A stretch of 18,677 bases of DNA from NCBI GenBank assembly GCA_045536915.1, contig JAZSOL010000314.1:1-18677 (forward strand), written 5' to 3'. Position 1 is the stretch's first letter. Every line of letters begins with the position of its first letter. Source of the DNA: RGIG1828 sp045536915. GTDB taxonomy: Bacteria > Bacillota > Clostridia > UMGS1810. Below the pieces are notes generated by a model. That model did no database searches. It saw only the letters and a program-made list of their open reading frames with translations, and was not told the DNA's origin. Positions 12,766 to 18,677 of the stretch are shown piece after piece. Both the position numbers and the translations under genes were made by a program.

Positions 12766-14631
12766 TTAGTTGACCATCACCGCCCTGTTGTTGATATATC
12801 TTGTTTCTTTTATAACTTCCGTTGCCGTCTGTTTTTGAGCGTAAATGTTGTAGTTGTTGGTTGTTCCCATTGCAACTTTTCCTCTTGCCTGCGCCGCTTC
12901 AAGTCCGGAGTTTATCGTTCCGCCGTCAGCCATAACGTCAGCCGTTGCCGCGTTTGCTTCTTGAAGTGCCGCTTGAATTTCAGCCGCAGCCGCTTTTGCC
13001 TTTGCAACAAGTCCTTGAATTGCGCTTATAATTCTTGACTGAACGCCCGCAAACATTTCCGCGAATCCGTCGCCAAATCCCGTTGCAACGTTGCCGCCAA
13101 TACTTGCAAAAACAGTCGAAGGGCTATGGACTCCGAGAATTCCTTTTACAATATCAATAAGAGAATTGAAATATTCTTTGTATTTTTGTTGAACTGTTGG
13201 AAACACTTCTACAAATCCATTTATAAAACCTGTAACTGTATCTACTGCCGCTTGAACAACAAGAGGAATTGACTGCAATATTCCATTTACGAGAGAAACA
13301 AGAAGGTCAACACCCATTTTAAGGAAATCTGGAATATGTTGCATTACTGCAAGAATAAATTCAGTAATAATTTCGGGTGCCGCTTCAATAAGAATCGGAA
13401 GTGCTTGAATAAGACCGTCCGCAAGTCCTGTAATAAGCTGAAGTGCTGCATCAATAACAAGCGGCATATTATCAACAAGCGTTTCAACGATTTGAACAAC
13501 CATGTCAACCGATGCCGGAATAAGTTCCGGAAGTGCCTGTGCAAGGCCGATAATAAGGTTTGCAACAAGCTGAACGCCTGCGTCTATAATTTCGGGCAAA
13601 AGCTGAATAATGCCGTCCACAAGGGTCATAACAACGTTAAACGCCGAGTCAACAAGTGCCGCTTGATTGGAAACAATTCCGTCAACCAATGCTTGAATAA
13701 CATTGACCGCCGCTTCCGCAAGTTTCGGCAAAACGTCGCTCACAACCTGCGGCAACGCTCCGAAAAGCTGTGGCAAAAGTTGGTTGATAAGGTCTGCCGC
13801 TCCGTTAAGAGCATTTTCAATAACCGGAATAAGGTTGCCGAATGCAATTCCGACGCTGTCAACAAAGTTTCCGATAAGAACTTCCATATCTGCGTTTCCG
13901 TCCGCAATTCCTGTCAAAAGGTTCTGCCAGGAAGCAACCATCATCGCAATACTGCCTTGAATGGTTGTGGAGGCTTCAAGCGCAGTCGTTCCTGTTATTC
14001 CCATTTCGGTCTGCACGGCGTGTATTGCTCTTACCATATTGGCAAAAGACATATCGTTGGATTTTACGCTGCTGTCAAGTCTTGCTGCCGTTTCAATAAG
14101 CCTTTCCATCTCGGCTTTTGTGCCGCCGAAACCGAGTTTAAGGTTGTCGAGCATGGCGTAGTTTCCTCTTGCAAGGCTCTGATATGTATTGATAATGGTC
14201 TGCATATCGGTGCCCATTTTGTTGGCGTTGTCGCTCATATCGCGAATCGCCATATCCGCAATGTCTGCCGCCGCCTGTGTATCGTTTTCAAGGCTCGAAA
14301 GAAGAGAAGCTGAAAAACTTGTTACAGTTTCCATGTATTGGTTTGCGGAAATTCCTGCCGTTTGATAAGCGTTTGCCGCATATCCTTGAACTCTGTCGGA
14401 GCTGTCTTTGAAAAGCGTTTCAACACCGCCCACAAGCTGTTCATATTCCGCATAATTTTTAACCGCCGCCGATGTAAGCGCGGTAATACCCGATGCCGCA
14501 ACGGAAACCGCCGCAACACCAACCTGTGCCGCCGCTTTAAGCCCGTTGCCCAAACTTCCCGCAATCTGGCTTATTTTGGAAGTTGCTTCGTCTTTAACGC
14601 CGATTTTTACGAAAAGTTCAAATAAGTTCAA
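12766..14631 (-). CDS. Tail tape measure protein
   Basis: 621 aa. Start MNLFELFVKIGVKDEATSKI is typical of tape measures. Then come Ala/Val-rich helices (about 30-58), a YAEYEQLVGGVETLF motif, and from about 260 to 490 many amphipathic/hydrophobic helices of the LVDGIIQLLPEIIDAG kind. Near 500 is the GVHSPSTVFASIGGNVATGF motif (HSPS), then an Ala-rich coiled coil. It sets tail length: 621 residues would predict a tail near 90-100 nm by the usual 1.5 Å per residue. The start codon is TTG, directly after the in-frame TAA of the chaperone ORF, with only weak GGTGGTGA upstream, so translation is probably by coupling. Part of the gene (about 13130..13380) has lower GC than its flanks. Confidence 0.92.
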   Translation of the reverse strand: MNLFELFVKIGVKDEATSKISQIAGSLGNGLKAAAQVGVAAVSVAASGITALTSAAVKNYAEYEQLVGGVETLFKDSSDRVQGYAANAYQTAGISANQYMETVTSFSASLLSSLENDTQAAADIADMAIRDMSDNANKMGTDMQTIINTYQSLARGNYAMLDNLKLGFGGTKAEMERLIETAARLDSSVKSNDMSFANMVRAIHAVQTEMGITGTTALEASTTIQGSIAMMVASWQNLLTGIADGNADMEVLIGNFVDSVGIAFGNLIPVIENALNGAADLINQLLPQLFGALPQVVSDVLPKLAEAAVNVIQALVDGIVSNQAALVDSAFNVVMTLVDGIIQLLPEIIDAGVQLVANLIIGLAQALPELIPASVDMVVQIVETLVDNMPLVIDAALQLITGLADGLIQALPILIEAAPEIITEFILAVMQHIPDFLKMGVDLLVSLVNGILQSIPLVVQAAVDTVTGFINGFVEVFPTVQQKYKEYFNSLIDIVKGILGVHSPSTVFASIGGNVATGFGDGFAEMFAGVQSRIISAIQGLVAKAKAAAAEIQAALQEANAATADVMADGGTINSGLEAAQARGKVAMGTTNNYNIYAQKQTATEVIKETRYINNRAVMVN

Positions 14632-14922
14632 TTAAGATTTCACCACCAGTCCGCACCGCTTAATAACATCAGCCGCAATTTCTTCGCCGCTTCTGTTATC
14701 TTTCGGTTTTCTTCGGTGTGCAAGAACATCGGCATATCTCAAATTCATATTGCAAAGTGCTTTCATCGCGTCCGTCATATAAATTCTGTATGCCAATTCT
14801 TCCTGCTCTTTTTGAAAAAAGGCGATTATGAAATTCATAACCGCCTTCCCGTCATTATAAAATCTTACTTGCTGAATTCCTCTGTAAGCGGCACTGCTTC
14901 CTCCGTCAGCACCGCAGAGGAA
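14632..14922 (-). CDS. Tail assembly chaperone, C-terminal (GT) part in -1 frame
   Basis: Open -1 frame that overlaps the end of the gpG-like gene. It is open from just after a TGA at 14946..14944 to the TAA at 14634..14632. Entered by slippage at the T-run (14926..14921), it adds FLCGADGGSSAAYRGIQQVR and then 76 more residues, giving a fusion of about 201 aa. The last 68 residues (from the ATG at 14838, MNFIIAFFQKEQEELAYRIY) could also start alone, but that ATG has only a weak upstream site. Contains RIYMTDAMKALCNMNLRYAD. Position between major tail protein and tape measure is that of the classic G/GT pair, whose long form chaperones tape measure assembly. Confidence 0.78.
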   Translation of the reverse strand, partial: FLCGADGGSSAAYRGIQQVRFYNDGKAVMNFIIAFFQKEQEELAYRIYMTDAMKALCNMNLRYADVLAHRRKPKDNRSGEEIAADVIKRCGLVVKS

Positions 14923-15236
14923 AAAAGCTGCATCAACGCTTTGTCACTTACCATTTCATAAACACCTTTGACAATTTCAAGAATGTTCAGTTTTTCAGGA
15001 TCTTTGTTTTCAAGAATCCCCACAATCTGTGCAATCTCTTTTTTGTGTTCTTTAAGAAGATAAGGGACTTTTTCTTTGATTCTTCTGACAGCAGCTTCCT
15101 CGGCGGTTTCGCCGTCTTTAACTTTAATAACAAAAAGAGTTTTAAGGTTTTTATCAACCGCAATTGCCGAAAGCGGTTCAACAAGTTCCGCAATTACTTC
15201 AATGGCTCTTTCGCCACGGATTTCAGAAAGTTTCAT
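14865..15236 (-). CDS. Tail assembly chaperone (gpG-like)
   Basis: 123 aa. Starts MKLSEIRGERAIEVIAELVE and is helical and charged: EEAAVRRIKEKVPYLLKEHK, then IAQIVGILENKDPEKLNILE. It matches in size and place the short tail assembly chaperone of siphophages, between tail tube and tape measure. AAGGAG is seven or eight bases before the ATG. Codons 104-105 (CTT TTT) lie on a six-T run that offers -1 slippage into the longer fusion. Not a virion component in known systems; it coats the tape measure during tail assembly. Confidence 0.85.
   Translation of the reverse strand: MKLSEIRGERAIEVIAELVEPLSAIAVDKNLKTLFVIKVKDGETAEEAAVRRIKEKVPYLLKEHKKEIAQIVGILENKDPEKLNILEIVKGVYEMVSDKALMQLFSSAVLTEEAVPLTEEFSK
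14919..14927 (-). promoter_or_regulatory. Probable -1 ribosomal frameshift site
   Basis: On the coding strand the zero-frame codons are CTT TTT TCC, with six Ts in a row (14926..14921). A peptidyl-tRNA on TTT (Phe105) can re-pair one base back on TTT and continue with TTC CTC TGC. It is the most slippery stretch in the only window (14943..14868) where both frames are open. Confidence 0.72.
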
Positions 15237-15261
15237 TTTATAATCTCCTTTAAAAAATCAA

Positions 15262-15846
15262 TTATTCGTCTTCTCCGGCTTTAACAAAAACTTCAAAAGG
15301 AACTTTTGTCTGGTCTTCAAGGCTGTAATGACCTTTGAATTCAAAAGCAAACTGTCCTTTAACATCTTTGCCGCTCTGAACTTGAAAACCGCCGGTGGAA
15401 AGTGCGTTAAGCATATGGATAGCAATAAAACCGCCTTTGGTTTCCCCGTTTTTGTCGGAATAATCGCCGATCCACCAAATTTCTTTAAAGTCTGTGTCTT
15501 TAAGGTCGTTTCTCGGAACGATTTTGGTAAGGTCGGTATCGTCAATGTCTGCCGCGCCAATAAGTCTTGCAACGCCGTTTACGTCAACTGTAATAAATGT
15601 TCCGGAAAGAAGAACATCCCAGAGGGAAAGTTTCATAAATTCCTTCATATTGTTGGGGCAGTTATCCACATCTGCACCGAAGTCGGTAAATGTGGGTGTT
15701 GCCTTAAAGTTAACGCCGCCGGAAGTTGCGCCGAGAATGTTCTGAAGTGTAAGTTCTCCTGTGGAAGGGTCAAACTCATCAACAAGAACACCTGCGTTAA
15801 GCTGAAGTTCTTTAAAAGCGTCTTCAGCGATTTTGGTATATTTCAT
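15262..15846 (-). CDS. Major tail tube protein
   Basis: 194 aa. Starts MKYTKIAEDAFKELQLNAGV, with a family-like LVDEFDPSTGELTLQNILGA and SGGVNFKATPTFTDFGADVD. The C-terminal part has KGGFIAIHMLNALSTGGFQV and a final KGQFAFEFKGHYSLEDQTKV with acidic end. Beta-rich tube protein of Firmicutes siphophages; hexameric rings stack to form the tail tube. AGGAGG is seven bases before the ATG. It follows the tail terminator gene with 12 bases between. Codons look highly regular, as for an abundant protein. Confidence 0.88.
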   Translation of the reverse strand: MKYTKIAEDAFKELQLNAGVLVDEFDPSTGELTLQNILGATSGGVNFKATPTFTDFGADVDNCPNNMKEFMKLSLWDVLLSGTFITVDVNGVARLIGAADIDDTDLTKIVPRNDLKDTDFKEIWWIGDYSDKNGETKGGFIAIHMLNALSTGGFQVQSGKDVKGQFAFEFKGHYSLEDQTKVPFEVFVKAGEDE

Positions 15847-15858
15847 TTTTCAGCCTCC

Positions 15859-16227
15859 TCATAAAGTAAGGAATTCCGCCGTCAATTGCATATAACGGCG
15901 TTTGATTAAATCGTCTGTTTCGTCCCGAAGGCTTTGGCAAAAAGGTGAGCCTTTTTTTATCCAGATAATTCCTTCGTCACAAAGAACTGTTGTTCCGCCG
16001 TGACCGATTGCTTTTTCGATTTCAAAAGCTTTTTCATTTGGAATTCTTTCACTTTCTGTGTAATACCAAAGGTTAACGGTAATCGAAACAGGCTCTCCGC
16101 CCCAGTCTGAAAAAACCGGGTCATAAGTAAGCCACGGAAAAACAGCATCGTCCGGAACAGATGTCGTCGGATATGCCGTAATTCCGAACTTTTCAAAAAA
16201 CGCCTGAAGCGCAACATCTTTTGTCAT
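15859..16227 (-). CDS. Tail terminator / tail completion protein
   Basis: 122 aa from the ATG at 16227, chosen because it overlaps the previous stop as ATGA and has TGGAG upstream; a reading from 16242 adds five residues. Begins MTKDVALQAFFEKFGITAYP, then VPDDAVFPWLTYDPVFSDWG with YTESERIPNEKAFEIEKAIG. The pattern of a short alpha/beta protein with FPWLTY and a wide beta sheet, placed directly before the tail tube gene, fits the tail terminator (gpU-like) of siphophages. A neck protein of the HK97 gp10 group is the other option, but no separate gp10-like gene is seen in the window. Confidence 0.72.
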   Translation of the reverse strand: MTKDVALQAFFEKFGITAYPTTSVPDDAVFPWLTYDPVFSDWGGEPVSITVNLWYYTESERIPNEKAFEIEKAIGHGGTTVLCDEGIIWIKKGSPFCQSLRDETDDLIKRRYMQLTAEFLTL

Positions 16228-16574
16228 TTGGGAATGCTCCATTCTTCGGCGTTGACTTGGGCGATCTGAAAACTTGCCCTTGCCGGTGTAACCACATCGT
16301 CACCGTCAGAGGTAACACGAAAAATTTTTCCGTCTCTCTTCCTTTTGATTACATCGTGATAATCAAGGGTGATGTTTTTTGCTGTGGTAATTGTGTAAAC
16401 GCTTGAAACTCCCTGCTTTTCGGCAATCCTTGCTTCAAGGGAACTGTTAAAAGTAACCGCCGCAAGAAATTCAACGCCTTCTGTCCATTCGGTGTAGAAG
16501 CCGCCCGCTCCGTCCGGAGTTCTTTTCTTTTCAAGCATCACACATTCGTCTTTATAATCATCAATAAGGTTCAT
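16224..16574 (-). CDS. Head closure / head-tail adaptor protein
   Basis: 116 aa from the ATG at 16574. GGAGG lies five bases upstream and the start overlaps the previous stop as ATGA; an upstream ATG at 16586 precedes that site and is unlikely. Begins MNLIDDYKDECVMLEKKRTP, then DGAGGFYTEWTEGVEFLAAV, and the beta segments SSVYTITTAKNITLDYHDVI and FRVTSDGDD. This is the small beta-barrel head-closure (SPP1 gp16/stopper) type: D..GG....W..G..F.A....... It closes the DNA channel after packaging and offers the tail docking surface. Confidence 0.78.
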   Translation of the reverse strand: MNLIDDYKDECVMLEKKRTPDGAGGFYTEWTEGVEFLAAVTFNSSLEARIAEKQGVSSVYTITTAKNITLDYHDVIKRKRDGKIFRVTSDGDDVVTPARASFQIAQVNAEEWSIPK

Positions 16575-16984
16575 ATCTTCCTCCATTGATTAAGTCGGCT
16601 CGCAAAAGCCGTTTTCCACGAAGGAACATTTTCTTTAAGGGTGTAGGTGTAACCGCCAAAACTTTCCGACTGGTACGGACTTTGAACAGCTTTTTCGTTT
16701 TCTTTCTGCCATGTGTCAATTTCATCTACAAGTTCAATAAACTCATCAGAAATCGCAAGCGTCCATATCGCCCCTTTGAAAACCTCGTCTTTAAGGTTCT
16801 GCGCCGGGTATTGATGAACACCGTCATTAAAAACCGAACCGACTATTCTGAAATATTGTCCGTCAAGAAGAAACGGCAGCTCAATGCTGCCGTTTTCTAT
16901 CTTAAATTCACCGCCGTAAAGTTCTTTGACAGGCCATTTATAAACCATTGTTCCATAAAGATATCGCATGACTTCGTTAAGCAT
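16571..16984 (-). CDS. Head-tail connector (gp6/gp15-like adaptor)
   Basis: 137 aa from the ATG at 16984, with AGGAGG six bases upstream; an upstream TTG at 16999 lies before that site. Begins MLNEVMRYLYGTMVYKWPVK. The middle has IELPFLLDGQYFRIVGSVFN and DEVFKGAIWTLAISDEFIEL, and the end has QSPYQSESFGGYTYTL and ASRLNQWRKI. This SPYQSESFGGY...SRL.PWRKI type is the connector family found directly after capsid genes in Firmicutes phages, attaching to the portal. It overlaps the small SAP-like gene by 8 bases and the next gene by 3. Confidence 0.82.
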   Translation of the reverse strand: MLNEVMRYLYGTMVYKWPVKELYGGEFKIENGSIELPFLLDGQYFRIVGSVFNDGVHQYPAQNLKDEVFKGAIWTLAISDEFIELVDEIDTWQKENEKAVQSPYQSESFGGYTYTLKENVPSWKTAFASRLNQWRKI

Positions 16985-17126
16985 ACAAAGCCTCCTCAAT
17001 GGTCTTTAAGATATCCGCTTTAAGCATGGAGTTATCAACTCCCGTTATTCCGTTTTCCTGTGCAAACGCCAAAAGCTGTGCCTTTGTCATTGATTTAAGG
17101 TCAACTTCGGGAGCGGAATATGTCAA
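16977..17126 (-). CDS. SAP/Rho-N-like mini protein
   Basis: 49 aa, with TTG (17126) as likely start, 8 bases after the capsid stop; an internal ATG at 17090 would give 37 aa but has no ribosome site. The core MTKAQLLAFAQENGITGVDN followed by SMLKADILKTIEEAL is a helix-extended-loop-helix of the SAP, HeH or Rho N-terminal type, which bind nucleic acid or protein. Small proteins of this kind often follow the major capsid gene in Firmicutes phages. Translation is probably coupled to the capsid gene, and its end overlaps the connector by 8 bases. The role in the head is not known. Confidence 0.75.
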   Translation of the reverse strand: MTYSAPEVDLKSMTKAQLLAFAQENGITGVDNSMLKADILKTIEEALYA

Positions 17127-17134
17127 TAACTCAG

Positions 17135-18019
17135 TTAACCCCCCACGGTATAAACGGCGATGCCGTCAATATATTCTGCAAAGAGGGTAAGTCCCATAAG
17201 TGCAAAACATTCGGAAACCGCAGTACCGTAGTTGCCCTGGGTGTGGAAACCGATAAGAGGAGTTTCACCGTCAACGGTATAAACAAGGCCTGCTCTTGCA
17301 AAATCGGAAGTGGAAGGGTCAACGTAATAAAGGTTGATGTTTTCAACAGGAGTTGCAATTACTTTGTTCCTTGCAATTTCTTCATCGGAAAGAAGAAAAA
17401 CGGTATCGTAACCGAGGAAGTTTTTAACATACTGGAAACCGAACTCGCTCTGAATGGTAATATCCTTGTCGCCAAGATAATCGTAAAGGTCAAGAACGTT
17501 TGCAAAACCAACGATTTTGGTTGCGGTTTTGTGCATAGTTTTAAATTTGTTGATTACTGCGCCTTTTGCCATAGCAAGAGCTCTCTGCCAGGTGGTTTCG
17601 GTATCAGTAAGAGTGCCGGTGTTGAGGTAATCGTAAAAACGTTTAGTAACGTCTGCCTGAAGTTCTGCAAGGAAAGCATCGTCGGTCATTGCAACGGCAA
17701 CGTCATAACCATAATCTTTGATGGCTTCGATGGATACTGCGGTGGAATATTTTTCAATATCCATTTCCTCGTAAGGAACTTCTTCAACGGTTGCTTTGGA
17801 ATAAGGGATCTCTTCGCCTTCACCGATTTTTCCGTTCTGAAGAGTAACGGATGCTCTTTTGGATTTAAGAACTGCGCCGGGTGTTTTTTTGATAAGGCGC
17901 ATAGTGCCGAGAATTTCACGAAGATGTTCCCATGTATCGCCAAAACGGGAAACAAAGTCGATTTCTCTTGCTTCGACATTAATGTCGGTTGTGATAGTAA
18001 GATTTGCTTTAGCTGCCAT
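17135..18019 (-). CDS. Major capsid protein (HK97 fold)
   Basis: 294 aa. Starts MAAKANLTITTDINVEAREI, then FGDTWEHLREILGTMRLIKK (N arm), KIGEGEEIPYSKATVEEVPY (E-loop region) and SIEAIKDYGYDVAVAMTDDA (spine helix). The C-terminal part has FGFQYVKNFLGYDTVFLLSD, KVIATPVENINLYYVDPSTS and a final LMGLTLFAEYIDGIAVYTVG. This is a common capsid family of Firmicutes siphophages. No protease or long cleaved N-terminal delta domain is in it; the separate scaffold upstream serves in assembly. AAAGGAA is about 10 bases before the ATG, at the very end of the scaffold gene. Confidence 0.93.
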   Translation of the reverse strand: MAAKANLTITTDINVEAREIDFVSRFGDTWEHLREILGTMRLIKKTPGAVLKSKRASVTLQNGKIGEGEEIPYSKATVEEVPYEEMDIEKYSTAVSIEAIKDYGYDVAVAMTDDAFLAELQADVTKRFYDYLNTGTLTDTETTWQRALAMAKGAVINKFKTMHKTATKIVGFANVLDLYDYLGDKDITIQSEFGFQYVKNFLGYDTVFLLSDEEIARNKVIATPVENINLYYVDPSTSDFARAGLVYTVDGETPLIGFHTQGNYGTAVSECFALMGLTLFAEYIDGIAVYTVGG

Positions 18020-18025
18020 ATTTTG

Positions 18026-18637
18026 TTATTCCTTTCTGAAAAGACTGATATTATCCGCAATAGCCTGCTGTCTTTTTACAGGGTCACTTATTTTGCGGAT
18101 TTCTTCTCTTGTCATTGTGCCGCCGCTGTTGGAAGGGGGAGCGGGAGGATTAACACCTTTCTTTTCTGTGGTTACAATAAAGTCTGCCCATTCGGTTTTA
18201 ATGTTTTCACGAAGTTTGTCTGCGTCTTTGATTTTTCCGTCTTCGCCGATTTCAACTCCGTCAACATCGCTGACTTTAATAACCGCGTCAATTCTCTTTT
18301 CGCTGATTCCTTCTTCTTTAAGAATTTCACGATAAGCCTTTTCTTTTGCGGATCGTGTTTCTTTTGCGGCCTGCGCGTTTTTGAATTCTTTGAATTCGTC
18401 TTTCAAAGCATCGTATTTGGTTTTCCATTTTTCTGCGGTCGTTGCGTTGTCCTCGGCGGTCTGCTGTTTGGTTTTAAGTTCGTCGATTTCATCAAGTTTT
18501 GCTTTGTATCTTGTTTTGTCAACAAACTCGTTTCCAACTGCTGTTTTGATAGCCGCAACAACGGTTCCGATAGCGGAAGCAGGAATATTCCCTTCTCCGT
18601 CAACGTGCTTTTTAATGATTTCTTCAAAGTCTGCCAT
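18026..18637 (-). CDS. Capsid scaffolding protein (gp20-like)
   Basis: 203 aa from the ATG at 18637. An ATG at 18649 lies too close to the AAAGGA site, which is well placed for 18637. Begins MADFEEIIKKHVDGEGNIPA, with a long charged coiled coil (about 40-115; KAKLDEIDELKTKQQTAEDN, YDALKDEFKEF) and a C terminus NSGGTMTREEIRKISDPVKR ending FRKE. The layout of acidic helical middle and short basic C-terminal helix that binds the capsid protein is that of phage scaffolds (minor structural gp20 group). The capsid gene follows 6 bases later. The scaffold should leave the shell before DNA packaging. Confidence 0.88.
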   Translation of the reverse strand: MADFEEIIKKHVDGEGNIPASAIGTVVAAIKTAVGNEFVDKTRYKAKLDEIDELKTKQQTAEDNATTAEKWKTKYDALKDEFKEFKNAQAAKETRSAKEKAYREILKEEGISEKRIDAVIKVSDVDGVEIGEDGKIKDADKLRENIKTEWADFIVTTEKKGVNPPAPPSNSGGTMTREEIRKISDPVKRQQAIADNISLFRKE

Positions 18638-18677
18638 AAATAAATACATCCTTTCTCGCTGTTTCGGGTGCTGCCCT

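Noticed and set aside
13336..14313. A 325-codon plus-strand frame opposite the tape measure
   Set aside because: Antisense shadow; Asn/Cys/Lys-rich product that reflects the Leu/Ile/Asp-rich sense protein.
14632..14838. The 68-aa ORF as a fully independent gene
   Set aside because: Its ATG has only a weak ribosome site and the frame is open well upstream over the gpG-like gene, so access by frameshift is the better model; internal start is still possible.
17120..18643. A 507-codon open frame on the plus strand opposite capsid and scaffold
   Set aside because: It mirrors two well-supported minus genes. Its protein is rich in Cys, Phe and Asn without domains, and there is no ribosome site or promoter. 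It stays open because the sense genes rarely use TTA, CTA or TCA in that phase.
1..18677. CRISPR arrays, tRNA or rRNA genes, insertion sequences, attachment sites
   Set aside because: None seen by reading; no regular spaced short repeats, cloverleaf-like gene, transposase or integrase ORF.

Overview
The window holds the late (structural and lysis) part of a siphophage or prophage genome. Almost everything is coded on the minus strand, so it should be read from right to left. The protein families, strong AGGAGG-type ribosome binding sites, frequent TTG starts and moderate GC suggest a phage of a Clostridia/Eubacteriales host, probably a gut anaerobe (inference). There is no integrase, repressor, terminase or portal gene here, so I cannot decide between lytic phage and prophage. 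Terminase and portal would be expected beyond the right end.

Head and tail module (18637 to 10938, minus): scaffold, HK97-type major capsid, a 49-aa SAP/Rho-N-like mini protein, head-tail connector, head closure protein, tail terminator, major tail tube, a tail assembly chaperone pair joined by a likely -1 frameshift, tape measure, distal tail protein and a Gp37/Tal-like baseplate hub. Genes overlap by 1 to 14 bases or nearly abut, as in one long operon.

Adsorption module (10934 to 4277, minus): a baseplate protein with a fibre-docking C terminus is followed by about six modular fibre proteins. Two of these share a 103-residue module that is about 78% identical by my hand alignment, and one carries three ~98-residue tandem repeats. 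The fibres are interspersed with two proteins resembling carbohydrate-binding modules and small accessory proteins. Tip domains differ in base composition from the conserved stems, which suggests exchange.

Lysis module (4276 to 2278, minus): a membrane/coiled-coil protein, a zinc amidase endolysin, a two-TM protein, an LLH-family holin, a 48-aa one-TM protein and a small sigma-region-4-like protein. A bidirectional terminator closes it.

The only plus-strand gene (1960..2235) is a strongly acidic 91-aa protein with its own near-consensus promoter and terminator, which is the layout of a phage moron. A second terminator pointing left lies on its other side.

Left end (1813 to 12, minus): a papain-like cysteine-peptidase-type ORF with no ATG, GTG or TTG start (best start ACG), then three conserved phage proteins of unknown role, the last a Gly/Cys-rich membrane protein.
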